Source: Emticicia agri
GTDB lineage: Bacteria; Bacteroidota; Bacteroidia; Cytophagales; Spirosomataceae
Reading direction: 5' to 3'
DNA length: 64,000 nucleotides
Assembly: GCF_004168285.1 (NCBI RefSeq)
Contig: NZ_SEWF01000001.1
Coordinates: 124,001-188,000 of the forward strand
How positions within the stretch are numbered: the stretch's first letter is position 1; each line of letters starts with the position of its first letter. The position numbers were made by a program, and so were the translations under genes. Shown here in pieces: positions 17,574-26,629 of the stretch. The notes under the pieces were generated by a model that worked only from the letters and a program-made list of their open reading frames with translations, made no database searches and was not told where the DNA came from.

Positions 17574-18395
17574 TTAGTATAGTATAGGGTTCAGTTTTCC
17601 GTCTGCGGTGCTTCCTACCGGCTTGCTGTCAAGCCATGTCTGCCAGTCTGCTACACGATATTCGTTAGTAGGTTCAATCACTTTAATATCCTTATCCATG
17701 TAAATCATGGTCATTACTTTCCGGGCTTTGCCCGATTTGTTTGCTCCTGCTCTATGATAAGTCCACCCGGCATGATAGCTTACTTCACCCAATTCAAAAG
17801 GCGTATCATTCATGCTGAACTGTTTCAGGGTCTCTGCCAGTAATGCTTCCGACTCGTCAGATATTTCCACATCACGACCAATCTCTACGGTCTGGCTTTT
17901 TTCAGCAAATGCCAGTGGTCCCATTTCCATCGGTGTATCCTGTAAAGGTATCCACACTGTAATCGTATTCGGGTTCGACAAGGGCCAGTAAAACTGGTCG
18001 GCATGCCAGGGAGTAATGCCCCCGGTTGGTTCTTTGTAAAGGGCTTGGTCATGATAGAGTCTCACACCGGAGACTCCCATCAATTCCGTAGCAATTCGGG
18101 CCAGACGTTTAGAAAAAACAAACTCTTTTACCTCCTCATTTTCCCGCCACATATTCATGATTTGCAGAAAAGCCCTTTCATAAGTCGTACGTTCTTCCAT
18201 CGGTTTCGTGAGTTTATTCAGTTTGAAAACCCAATCTGTGATGATTTCGCCGTAATAACTCAATACTTCAGCAGAAAGTACATTTTTAAGTTTTACATAA
18301 CCATTTTCCCGATAAAAAGCGATGGCTTCGTCTGACAAATAAAAAGGTTCGTTGAGTTGGTGCAAAAGCGACGTTTTCTCTGAATGAGCAGTCAT
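17574..18395 (-). CDS. Phytanoyl-CoA dioxygenase (PhyH)-family oxygenase
   Basis: A 273-residue member of the PhyH family of Fe(II)/2-oxoglutarate oxygenases. The iron-binding HxD is in TPWHADQFYWPL (about 130-142). The distal histidine and 2-oxoglutarate-binding arginine are likely in VSYHAGWTYHRAGANKSG (about 205-222). Such enzymes hydroxylate fatty acyl, amino acid or secondary-metabolite substrates; which one applies here is unknown. The gene is divergent from an AraC-type regulator with a 175 bp shared promoter region, so it is the most likely target of that regulator. Confidence 0.88.
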   Translation of the reverse strand: MTAHSEKTSLLHQLNEPFYLSDEAIAFYRENGYVKLKNVLSAEVLSYYGEIITDWVFKLNKLTKPMEERTTYERAFLQIMNMWRENEEVKEFVFSKRLARIATELMGVSGVRLYHDQALYKEPTGGITPWHADQFYWPLSNPNTITVWIPLQDTPMEMGPLAFAEKSQTVEIGRDVEISDESEALLAETLKQFSMNDTPFELGEVSYHAGWTYHRAGANKSGKARKVMTMIYMDKDIKVIEPTNEYRVADWQTWLDSKPVGSTADGKLNPILY

Positions 18396-18570
18396 TGCTT
18401 AATCATATTAAGGTTGAATAGAGTGCCACAAAGTACGATAGAATTTTTCTAAGAAAAATCTTTATTATTTTCATTTTTATATAGTATTTTAACATAAATT
18501 TGTTCGATAATACAGAAAGAATGTTAATTCTTATATTATATTCAACTGAAGTAAGCCTATTTACCCTTAC

Positions 18571-19416
18571 ATGAAAGCTCTTTTTGAAAAAATATCTGCT
18601 GATGAAGGTTCGTCATTTCTGACACGATATGTTGCGCTGCCACAATTTGATGCCCCTTTGCACTATCATCCTGAGTTTGAACTGACATTGATTGTATGCG
18701 GACAAGGCAAAAGATTTGTAGGAGACCATGTAGCCAATTTTGAAGCAGGTGATTTAGTGCTCTTAGGCTCGAATCTCCCCCATTTCTGGCGGAGTGATAT
18801 AAATTCAAAAAATACCGGAGAATTACATGAAGCTATCGTTCTTCAGTTCTCTACAGATTTTGTAAACCATATTTTAGCCAATCTACCCGAATGTGCAACT
18901 ATCATTACACTTTTGAATAATGCCCGGTCTGGTATCAGATTTTCTGAAAAACTTGCGCCATTTATATGGAAAGTATTTGAAACAACAGGCGTACACCGTT
19001 TAGTAGCTCTCATAAGCGCCTTACAACAATTGGCTGAAAGTGAAGAGTTCGAACTTTTAGCCAGTAAAGGATTCAATATCAAACCTGATGAAACTGAAAA
19101 TGAGCGGATGAGAAAGATAATAGAATTTACCTTGGAAAACTTTAAAGAAGACATTCCATTAGATACGATTGCCGAGGTAGCCAATCTTACCGTTCCGTCG
19201 TTTTGTCGGTACTTTAAATCACGTACCCGCAAAACCTATGTATATTTTCTGAACGAAATACGGTTGAGTAATGCCCGTAAAATGTTAATGGATAACCAGT
19301 TAGATATAAGCCAGATATGTATTGAATGTGGTTTTCAGAATCTTTCGCACTTCCACCGGATTTTCAAGGCTCAGACAGGTGTTACACCGATGGTATATCG
19401 TAGAAGATTTGGATGA
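18571..19416 (+). CDS. AraC-family regulator with cupin sensor
   Basis: A 281-residue regulator. Residues about 15-75 form a cupin-type sensor (LHYHPEFELTLIVCGQGKRF, then FEAGDLVLLGSNLPHFWRS). The C-terminal about 185-281 hold two helix-turn-helix motifs of the AraC/XylS type (FCRYFKSRTRKTYVYFLNEI and the ending FHRIFKAQTGVTPMVYRRRF). Regulators of this build usually bind a small sugar or metabolite. A TAAATTTG -7-like element is at 18495-18502. It is divergent from the PhyH gene, and the two genes probably form a regulatory pair. Confidence 0.92.
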   Translation: MKALFEKISADEGSSFLTRYVALPQFDAPLHYHPEFELTLIVCGQGKRFVGDHVANFEAGDLVLLGSNLPHFWRSDINSKNTGELHEAIVLQFSTDFVNHILANLPECATIITLLNNARSGIRFSEKLAPFIWKVFETTGVHRLVALISALQQLAESEEFELLASKGFNIKPDETENERMRKIIEFTLENFKEDIPLDTIAEVANLTVPSFCRYFKSRTRKTYVYFLNEIRLSNARKMLMDNQLDISQICIECGFQNLSHFHRIFKAQTGVTPMVYRRRFG

Positions 19417-19428
19417 ATAAATCATTTT

Positions 19429-19589
19429 TGGGGTGAACTTCCAGTTCGCCGCTGGTATAAATTCTTTTAATGCACCATTTACTACAGGTAATACAGCGCT
19501 ATCAGACCAATAATTATCACTAATAGTTAAAACACCTCAAAATAGTCTTCTCCTTTTCTATAATTACGGCGAACTGGAAGTTCGCCCCA
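19429..19589. repeat. Element bounded by GCGAACT hairpins
   Basis: The 161 bp between the convergent genes is flanked by inverted copies of a 23 bp end. Left 19429-19451 starts TGGGGTGAACTTCCAGTTCG; right 19567-19589 is its near-perfect complement. Each end is itself a small hairpin (GAACT-TCC-AGTTC). Confidence 0.88.
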
Positions 19590-19601
19590 CAAATCCTCCG
19601 C

Positions 19602-20438
19602 TCATTGTGCTTTCTTAAAAACCCCCTTAGGGTCTTCTTTCTTTTCTAACAAGGCTTGCAGAATTTCAGCATTGGCATTCTGTGGGTCAATCGCATAACC
19701 TTTATGGAAGTTTTCCCACGCTTCATCAAGCTGATTGTTGGTAAGTTTTGCCAACGAGAGTTGCATATACGCATTGGCACATTCAGGGGATTTTCTGAGT
19801 GCACTGGTCAGAAGCTCAAATGTTTTATCTATATGCTCGCTCTTTTTATCAACCATAAACCATTTCAGATATACGGTAGATAAATCAACCATCAGCGTTA
19901 CATTGTCTTCATCGTCTAATACCAGCCCATGCTCCATCAGATTAACAGCATCTTCATACTTTTCATTCTGATAGTTAATGACACCCAAACCCCAGTAAAC
20001 ATCTACATTTTCATCATCAAGCAGATAAGCTAAATTGAAACGGTAAGTAGCAGTATCTTTTTGTCCTTCACTTAAATACTCCCATGCCCTTATAGCGAAG
20101 AATTCACTTGCTTCTTTGCGGTTTTTGAAGTTCACATCGCACACTTTCAGAAATTCGGCATCAATAGCTTTCTGACTGTCGGTTTTATCATATCCGCCAA
20201 AGAGAGGCATTAAATGGATATTGATTCCGGCAGGAGCGAAATGTTTTTTTGTGTTCTTTTTTTCAGTTTCCGAAATAAAAGAATTAGGCTTGGTAGTGTG
20301 CGTAGTGTTTGACGAAAAAACACTCACAGTTGTACTCTGAGACCGAAACACAGGTTGTTGCGCCAGTAGCTCGACTGAAATAAGTACAGATACACACGAA
20401 AACAAATACAATCTCATCACTTTTCTTGACATGAACAT
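19602..20438 (-). CDS. TPR-repeat protein, exported
   Basis: A 278-residue protein with an N-terminal signal segment ending near LLAQQ, a low-complexity Ser/Thr section (30-65), then four tetratricopeptide repeats (about 110-265; for example NVDVYWGLGVINYQNEKYED and DEAWENFHKGYAIDPQNANA). TPR domains bind partner proteins; the partner is unknown. In-frame starts at 20432 and 20417 are also possible and would shorten the pre-signal part. It faces the AraC gene with a repeat element between them. Confidence 0.85.
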   Translation of the reverse strand: MFMSRKVMRLYLFSCVSVLISVELLAQQPVFRSQSTTVSVFSSNTTHTTKPNSFISETEKKNTKKHFAPAGINIHLMPLFGGYDKTDSQKAIDAEFLKVCDVNFKNRKEASEFFAIRAWEYLSEGQKDTATYRFNLAYLLDDENVDVYWGLGVINYQNEKYEDAVNLMEHGLVLDDEDNVTLMVDLSTVYLKWFMVDKKSEHIDKTFELLTSALRKSPECANAYMQLSLAKLTNNQLDEAWENFHKGYAIDPQNANAEILQALLEKKEDPKGVFKKAQ

Positions 20439-20742
20439 CGAATAAATAACGTCAGGTCTGCCTGTATTATTAGAATTTTCAAAAATTTTAATAAACCTCT
20501 AAAACCTGATGTTTTAATGAATTAGTGAAAGGCTTATATCTGGCTCATGTAAAGGGAAAGCTATATAATAAATTATTGAGTAATTTAGTGATTGTGTGAA
20601 TGAGTGATTAAGAACCATTAGTGGTTTAATAACCAATGTCAGCTACTCCTACCGTATTGCTTAATTAATAGTGCAAAATTAATCGAAATTATTTGTCATA
20701 AACTCAGCATTTTAATCACTCATTCACGAAATCACTCATTCA
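20439..20742. other. 304 bp intergenic region dominated by a repeat element
   Basis: Between two minus-strand genes, rimO upstream and the TPR gene downstream. It is mostly occupied by the inverted-repeat element at 20579-20752. The remaining 140 bp upstream of the TPR gene is AT-rich and should contain its promoter, but none is clear. Confidence 0.6.
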
Positions 20743-20752
20743 CTAAATTACT
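20579..20752. repeat. AGTAATTTAGTGA-ended inverted-repeat element overlapping rimO stop
   Basis: A 174 bp element whose left end starts AGTAATTTAGTGATTGTGTG and whose right end is the inverted counterpart with one extra AATGAGTGATT unit. The right end supplies the last base of the GAA codon and the final GTA, ATT and TAG codons of rimO. Confidence 0.85.
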
Positions 20753-22050
20753 TCACCATATAAATCAAATTCGGTGGCATCAGTAATTCTGATATTAGCA
20801 AAATCGCCCATGCGAACATACTGAGAAGCAGGCACTAAAACTTCGTTATCTACTTCAGGAGAGTCAAACTCTGTACGGCCTATGAAGTGTCCGCCTTCTT
20901 TTCTATCAAATAATACCTTAAACGTTTTACCTATTTTCTCCTGATTCAATTCTTGTGATATGCCCTGTTGTAACTCCATAATCAAATCGTTACGCTCCTG
21001 TTTTACTTCTGCAGGCACATCATCGGGCATTGAATAGGCGTGTGTATTTTCTTCGTGCGAATACTGAAAAACCCCTAAACGTTCAAATCTGGTTTCTTCT
21101 ACAAACCGATACATTTCTTCAAAATGCTCTTCGGTCTCGCCCGGATGTCCGGTAATCAGCGTAGTACGCAGAGCAATATCAGGTACAGTATCACGAATGG
21201 TTTTGATAAGGTCTTCTGTTTTTTCTCTGGTAATACCTCGGCGCATGATTTTCAGCATTTCTGTAGAACCATGTTGCAAGGGCATATCGAGGTATTTACA
21301 GATATTCGAACGGTTTTTCATCACCTCTAAAACCTCTAACGGAAAGCCTGACGGGTAGGCATATTGCAGTCGAATCCAGTCAAGCCCTTCTACATCTGAT
21401 AATTGGTCGAGTAAATTAGCTAATTCCCGTTTCTTGTACAAGTCTAAACCATAATAAGTTAAATCCTGTGCTAATAGGATTAACTCTTTTGTACCTTTCT
21501 TTACCAGGTTTTTAGCTTCCAACACCAATTGTTCAATCGGTTTTGAAAAGTGTTTACCGCGCATCAATGGAATAGCACAGAAACTACAAGGGCGGTCGCA
21601 ACCCTCCGATATTTTCATATAAGCATAATGTGCCGGGGTAGTCAGTAAGCGCTCTCCTACCAGTTCCTGTTTATAGTCAGCTTTTAAAGTCTTTAATAAA
21701 CGAGGTAATTCGTTGGTACCAAACCAGGCATCAACAGTTGGGATTTCTACCTCTAATTCATCTTTGTAGCGATGTGACAAGCAGCCCGTTACATATACTT
21801 TATCTACTACGCCTGCATCTTTGGCGTCAGCATAACGAAGAATGGTATCAATTGACTCCTGTTTGGCATTGTCAATAAACCCACAGGTATTAATGATGAC
21901 AATATTGGCATCGTCTTTTTTTGACTCATGTGTTACGTTCAGTCCGTTGCCCTTCAACTGCGTATAAATCACTTCAGAATCGACCAGATTCTTCGAACAA
22001 CCAAGCGTAACTATATTTACTTTATTTTTAACAGACCCTTTTGTTTTCAA
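20743..22050 (-). CDS. rimO: Ribosomal protein S12 methylthiotransferase RimO
   Basis: A 435-residue radical-SAM methylthiotransferase that modifies an aspartate of ribosomal protein S12. The auxiliary cluster cysteines are C18, C56 and C90 in the N-terminal UPF0004 domain. The radical-SAM CxxxCxxC is at 151-158 (CDRPCSFC). The C-terminal TRAM domain spans about 370-435. RimO rather than MiaB is indicated by the KVNIVTLGCSKNLVDSE start. The initiator is TTG at 22048-22050. No ATG lies in frame upstream in the region I read, and the N-terminus KTKGSVKNK agrees with the family. The stop codon lies inside an inverted-repeat element. Confidence 0.95.
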   Translation of the reverse strand: MKTKGSVKNKVNIVTLGCSKNLVDSEVIYTQLKGNGLNVTHESKKDDANIVIINTCGFIDNAKQESIDTILRYADAKDAGVVDKVYVTGCLSHRYKDELEVEIPTVDAWFGTNELPRLLKTLKADYKQELVGERLLTTPAHYAYMKISEGCDRPCSFCAIPLMRGKHFSKPIEQLVLEAKNLVKKGTKELILLAQDLTYYGLDLYKKRELANLLDQLSDVEGLDWIRLQYAYPSGFPLEVLEVMKNRSNICKYLDMPLQHGSTEMLKIMRRGITREKTEDLIKTIRDTVPDIALRTTLITGHPGETEEHFEEMYRFVEETRFERLGVFQYSHEENTHAYSMPDDVPAEVKQERNDLIMELQQGISQELNQEKIGKTFKVLFDRKEGGHFIGRTEFDSPEVDNEVLVPASQYVRMGDFANIRITDATEFDLYGEVI

Positions 22051-22388
22051 CTTTGTATTAATTGGAATTTGACAAACATAGAATAGACTAACGGCTATTC
22101 ATCCTGCAAAGTTCGGAAAAGAACAGGAGAATAAAAAACTTCGGAAGATTAACAGGCTTAATTACAAGTATTTATCAATAAAGCCACATTTATAAAATAT
22201 GATTCTTTGCTTCAATTAGGTTGCCACAATGTACACTAAAACATGGGGACGCCCAGTCGGGGACGCCCAGTCGGGGACGCCAAGTCAATGTTTCACAATA
22301 GTGTAAATCGTAATTGCCGCAACAGAATTGTGTAACATTGTGATTCCATTGTGTACATTGTGGCAAATCTATACAGTAGTATAAAAAA
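22051..22388. other. 338 bp intergenic region with a 146 bp inverted-repeat element
   Basis: Between two minus-strand genes, rimO downstream and the DeoR-type regulator upstream. Bases 22221-22366 are an inverted-repeat element. The remaining 170 bp next to rimO contains nothing I recognise; it should hold the rimO promoter. Confidence 0.6.
22221..22366. repeat. 146 bp element with perfect 16 bp inverted ends and a 14 bp triplication
   Basis: Ends TTGCCACAATGTACAC (22221-22236) and GTGTACATTGTGGCAA (22351-22366) are exact inverted copies. Inside is a tandem triplet of GGGGACGCCCAGTC (22245-22286, the third unit with one change), plus subterminal inverted ATTGTG/CACAAT words. Confidence 0.93.
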
Positions 22389-23159
22389 TTACAACAGTTT
22401 TATCCCTGCCTGATGATAGCTTTCCAATTCCTTTGCATGCTCATCTAATTCAGTAATCAGGTAATCTATTTCGTTAGGCTTGCATATACCTCCTCTGCAA
22501 ACTGTATTCAGTTTTTCAGAAATTGAGAGTACCACTAATTTCTTTGAGGCCCTGAGCATCGCTTTTTTTACCTGTACTACTTCCAGGTCAGAGTCGGTTA
22601 CGCCAAATCTGGCATCAATACCGTTTGTACCAATCATACATAAATCGAACGACATCTCACCCAATTTCAGAATAGAGTCTCCGCCTACACATATCTTGGC
22701 ATCTTTTGAGAGTTTCCCTCCAATAAAAATTACCTCAATGTTCGGGTGTTTCAATAGTTCTTCGGCTGTCATTAAACTTACCGTGCAAAAAGTGGCATTC
22801 AGGTCTTTGGGTAGCAATTTAATTACCTCTCTTAAAGTAGTACCCCCACTGGTCAGAATAAGCATACCATCCTGAATCAGGCTGACTGCTTTTCTGGCAA
22901 TGGTGAGTTTTTGTTCACGGGCATAAATGACATCTTCACTACTATTACCCGAATAAGAAACCGATAACGCTCCGCCGTGAACTTTTACTAATTTACCGTT
23001 TTCTGCCAGCTCGTTCAGGTCTCTTCTGATGGTATCTTCTGATACATTGAGCTGACTGCAAAGGTCTGACGACAGTACTTTATTATGTAAATTCAGTTCT
23101 TTGATAATGAAATCCTGTCGTTCTTTTTTCAATAGCAGAGGCGTTGCGACTTTGTGCAT
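22389..23159 (-). CDS. DeoR/GlpR-family transcriptional regulator
   Basis: A 256-residue regulator. A DeoR-type helix-turn-helix lies at about 10-62 (LCSQLNVSEDTIRRDLNELA). The C-terminal sugar-phosphate-binding DeoRC domain (about 78-235) contains TLREVIKLLP, FIGGKLS and MIGTNGIDARFGVTDSDLE. Such proteins repress sugar or nucleoside catabolic genes and release on binding a phosphorylated sugar. It is divergent from the SusC/SusD pair with a 205 bp shared region. It is the best candidate regulator of that pair. A TACCTTTG -7-like element on the minus strand is at 23214-23221. Confidence 0.93.
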   Translation of the reverse strand: MHKVATPLLLKKERQDFIIKELNLHNKVLSSDLCSQLNVSEDTIRRDLNELAENGKLVKVHGGALSVSYSGNSSEDVIYAREQKLTIARKAVSLIQDGMLILTSGGTTLREVIKLLPKDLNATFCTVSLMTAEELLKHPNIEVIFIGGKLSKDAKICVGGDSILKLGEMSFDLCMIGTNGIDARFGVTDSDLEVVQVKKAMLRASKKLVVLSISEKLNTVCRGGICKPNEIDYLITELDEHAKELESYHQAGIKLL

Positions 23160-23167
23160 TATTATTT

Positions 23168-23180
23168 TGCGGTTTTATGC
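23168..23180. promoter_or_regulatory. Possible DeoR-type operator half, copy 1
   Basis: TGCGGTTTTATGC lies 9 bp upstream of the DeoR-type gene start. It recurs with one change as TGCGGCTTTATGC at 23307-23319 near the SusC gene. Confidence 0.4.
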
Positions 23181-23306
23181 AATTTTATATAAACTAAGTT
23201 ATATATTATTTTTCAAAGGTAAAAAAAAACAAATAAATATTTTAAATAAGTGTTTTACAATCAATTTTTTAGTAGTAAATATGCAAATCATTCTGCTATT
23301 CAGAAA

Positions 23307-23319
23307 TGCGGCTTTATGC
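23307..23319. promoter_or_regulatory. Possible DeoR-type operator half, copy 2
   Basis: TGCGGCTTTATGC lies 46 bp before the SusC start and is a direct copy (12 of 13 bases) of 23168-23180. Both copies lie in the divergent promoter region. Confidence 0.4.
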
Positions 23320-23364
23320 GTTTTTTAACAGCTATTTACTTAATCATATTAAACTCTTATTCTT

Positions 23365-26300
23365 ATGATGAAAAATTACCAGTTAAAATTAAGGTCTTTT
23401 AGTTACTTAGCTGTAATGCTGCTCTGCTCGCTGAGCGTATGGGCGCAACGGACAGCCTATGTAATTAAGGGCAAAGTTTCAGATGCTTCAGGAAGTGTAC
23501 CCGGGGCAACTGTTAAAATTGACGGAACAGCCTTTGGAACAATGACCGATATAGAAGGGTCATACACATTGAATGCCAGTCTTAACTCCGGAAAATACAA
23601 AATTTCGGTGAGTTCGGTTGGCTATGCCACTAAAGTACAGGATGTAAATTTAGATAACCAGACGGTAATCACATTAGATGTAACCCTTGCAGACGATGTA
23701 ATGAATCTTGACGAGGTAGTGGTAACAGGTTCTACTATCCGCACCTCTCGTCGTGAGTTAGGGAATGCCATCAGTGCCGTAAATGCCGACCAGTTAAAAG
23801 AAACCGGTTCATCAAACCTGGTAAGCGCCTTACAAGGTAAAGTACCCGGTGCACAGATTACCCAGAACTCAGGAGACCCTGCCGGTGGAATCACGGTTCG
23901 TTTACGTGGGGTAAAATCAATTCAGGGTAGTTCTGACCCTCTATATGTAATTGATGGGGTTATTGTGAGCAACTCTTCTGCTAACGTTTCGCAAACAGCT
24001 TTAGGAAATCAGGTAGGTGCGGCTACTATCGGCACTAACCGTCTGGCAGATATTAATCCTGCTGATATTGAGAGCATTAACGTAATTAATGGTGCAGCGG
24101 CCGCTGCACAATATGGTTCACGTGCGGCCAATGGTGTGGTTTTAATTACTACCAAACGTGGTAAAACAGGTACGCCTCGTGTTACGTTTACTACCAGTGT
24201 AAATGCTAATGAGCTACGCAAAAAAGTATTTATCTCAACTTATGGTAAGCAATTTGGTTTTGCAGGTCTTCGCTTACATACCATCGGTGTTATCTCACCG
24301 GCACAGATAGCAGCCAATCCGGGAACTACTGTTGTCAATATTCAGCGTGACGGAACCAACAATAATCTGGCTAATAACCTGGTTGACGTAAAACGTTACG
24401 ACTATCAGGACCAGATATTTCAGACAGGTATGGGTACAGACAACAATGTGTCTATCAGTGGCGGTAACGACAGAACACAATATTTTGCTTCGTTGTCGTA
24501 CATGAAAAACGAAGGGATTGTTAAAGGTACAGATTTCAACCGTTATGGTGTAAGGGCAAGAGTTGACCAACGTCTGGCTAACTGGGCAAAAATGTCGGTA
24601 GGTTTAAGCTATACCAATAGCTTCTCTAACGAAAAAGCTAATGGTAATGTGTTCTATAGCCCTATCAACTCAATTAATATCACTAATAATATTTATGATA
24701 TTACTGTGCGTGATGCTGCCGGAAACTTACAAGCCGTAGAGCCAACCCGTGTAAACCCATTGACTACTATTGAAGCCATGAAATTTACACAGGCTGTTAA
24801 CCGTACCGTAAACGATTTTCAGTTGAATTTAACCCCATTCAAAGGCTTTGCCATTGACTGGATTGTGGGTGTCGATGCGTATGCCGCCTTAGGTAAAAAC
24901 TATATTCCTGCCTATCCGTATCAGGCAGCGGCGGGTCTTCCGGCAGAACGTTATCCGAATGGTTATGCAGCTAATGCCAACAATAACTCTTTGCTTTTCA
25001 ATACTGATTTAAACATCTCCTATCAACGTGAATTAAGCAAAGATTTCACCATGAATCTGATTGCGGGCGGCAACTATCAGTCGAGCAAAGTAGAATTTGC
25101 CAGAGCAAGTGGCGAAAACCTTGCTCCGTTTATTGAAACAGTAAGTGGTGCGGCCAGCACAACTGTAACCGCAGGTTTTGGTGTAGACCAATACAATCTG
25201 AGCGGTTTTTTCGGACAGGCTACTTTCGGCTATAAAAATCTTGCCTTTATTACAGGTGCTATCCGTCAGGACCGCTCGTCTAAATTCTCTCCAAGCGAAA
25301 CCAAACAGTTATACCCTAAGTTAAGCGGCAGTTTCGTACCATCTGATTTAGATTTCTGGAAGAATAGTAAAATAAATGATATTGTAAGTGGTTTAAAACT
25401 TCGTGCGTCGTGGGGCGAGGCCGGAAACCTGACAGGGATTGGTTCTTACGACCGTTTCTGGCAATTCCTGCCTGTACCGTTGTTAGGGCGTAATACCATT
25501 GTTCCGAGTTCTACGCTGGCAAACCCAAGTGTGCGTCCTGAACGTATGACAGAGACAGAGGGTGGCGCAGACCTTTCGTTCTGGAAAAATAAAATCAATT
25601 TAGGCGTAACTGTTTACAAACAAAAAATCTCCGACCTCGTGGTAAACCGTGTTTTAGCAGCTACTACAGGTGGTACAAGTATCGTGAACAACGTGGGTAC
25701 TATGGAGAACAAAGGACTTGAAATAGCTTTGAATGTAACGCCTGTTAAAACAAAAGATTTCAACTGGGACTTCACCATTATTTATAACCGTAACCGGAAT
25801 AAAGTTATCAGCTTGGGTAGCCCTACAGTAGCTATTGCCAATGCCGCAGGTGCACCTGTATTCTTGATTCAAGGCCAGCCTGCTTCTGTATTCTATGAGT
25901 TCCCTTATGCAAGAAACCCTGATGGAAGTTTATTATTGACCTCACAAGGTTTACCACAGCGTGAAAGAGGTACACAAGTTCCTAACTCCATCGTATATGA
26001 GCCAAAACGTGATGCCGCTGGGCAACCATCTTACGAGGCAGGAACTACTTTTGTAAGAACCATTATTGGAAACCCTAATCCGGATTGGACAGGTTCATTC
26101 GTCAACTCGCTTGGCTGGAAAAACTTCAGTTTCAGATTCTTATTAGATGCCGTGCAAGGGGTAAGCGTATTTAATGCTGATAAACGTACAAGAAACAATG
26201 TAGGGATAGGTGATATAGCCGAAAAAGAAATGACCGGAGAATTACCTCGTGGGTATGTATTCTCATTGGCTAATATCAGTGAATACCGTGTGGATAATGG

Positions 26301-26535
26301 CTCATTCGTGAAACTACGCGAACTTTCGTTTGGCTACCAATTGCCTAATCTTATTAAGGGTATCAGCAATATCAACTTGACATTGGTAGGTCGTAACCTG
26401 GTATCGTGGGATAAATACAATGGCTATGACCCTGAAACTAATGCCGGTGGAAACAACGATTTATTACGCAATGTTGATTTCGGTAACGTACCGATTCCGA
26501 AAACTTATCAGATTCAGCTAACAGCTACTTTCTGA
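23365..26535 (+). CDS. SusC/RagA-type TonB-linked outer-membrane transporter
   Basis: A 1056-residue outer-membrane transporter. After a signal peptide ending near VWAQR comes a carboxypeptidase-regulatory-like domain (about 32-112). A TonB-dependent plug follows, starting at LDEVVVTGS (about 124) and containing the SusC signature PLYVIDGV near 200. The rest is a 22-strand barrel ending in an aromatic C-terminal residue (LTATF). SusC partners with a SusD lipoprotein to import glycans, glycan-derived oligomers or peptides. The substrate is unknown because no hydrolase, sulfatase or peptidase gene is adjacent. The first ATG and a second one three bases later are both possible starts. Confidence 0.95.
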   Translation: MMKNYQLKLRSFSYLAVMLLCSLSVWAQRTAYVIKGKVSDASGSVPGATVKIDGTAFGTMTDIEGSYTLNASLNSGKYKISVSSVGYATKVQDVNLDNQTVITLDVTLADDVMNLDEVVVTGSTIRTSRRELGNAISAVNADQLKETGSSNLVSALQGKVPGAQITQNSGDPAGGITVRLRGVKSIQGSSDPLYVIDGVIVSNSSANVSQTALGNQVGAATIGTNRLADINPADIESINVINGAAAAAQYGSRAANGVVLITTKRGKTGTPRVTFTTSVNANELRKKVFISTYGKQFGFAGLRLHTIGVISPAQIAANPGTTVVNIQRDGTNNNLANNLVDVKRYDYQDQIFQTGMGTDNNVSISGGNDRTQYFASLSYMKNEGIVKGTDFNRYGVRARVDQRLANWAKMSVGLSYTNSFSNEKANGNVFYSPINSINITNNIYDITVRDAAGNLQAVEPTRVNPLTTIEAMKFTQAVNRTVNDFQLNLTPFKGFAIDWIVGVDAYAALGKNYIPAYPYQAAAGLPAERYPNGYAANANNNSLLFNTDLNISYQRELSKDFTMNLIAGGNYQSSKVEFARASGENLAPFIETVSGAASTTVTAGFGVDQYNLSGFFGQATFGYKNLAFITGAIRQDRSSKFSPSETKQLYPKLSGSFVPSDLDFWKNSKINDIVSGLKLRASWGEAGNLTGIGSYDRFWQFLPVPLLGRNTIVPSSTLANPSVRPERMTETEGGADLSFWKNKINLGVTVYKQKISDLVVNRVLAATTGGTSIVNNVGTMENKGLEIALNVTPVKTKDFNWDFTIIYNRNRNKVISLGSPTVAIANAAGAPVFLIQGQPASVFYEFPYARNPDGSLLLTSQGLPQRERGTQVPNSIVYEPKRDAAGQPSYEAGTTFVRTIIGNPNPDWTGSFVNSLGWKNFSFRFLLDAVQGVSVFNADKRTRNNVGIGDIAEKEMTGELPRGYVFSLANISEYRVDNGSFVKLRELSFGYQLPNLIKGISNINLTLVGRNLVSWDKYNGYDPETNAGGNNDLLRNVDFGNVPIPKTYQIQLTATF

Positions 26536-26629
26536 TAGAGCTTACAATTGGTTCATTTCAAAAAAACAGATTTCATGCTTAAAATTTACCCCGAAGCATG
26601 AGAAACATTTGACAGGGGATTTAAAAAAG

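Noticed and set aside
18398-18411. CTTAATCATATTAA shared with 23339-23352 upstream of the SusC gene
   Set aside because: A 14 bp AT-rich match is expected by chance at this base composition, and the two sites have no common gene context.
22245-22286. Tandem 14 bp repeats that might be a CRISPR or iteron array
   Set aside because: There are only three units, without spacers, in a small palindromic element, and no Cas or replication gene is nearby.
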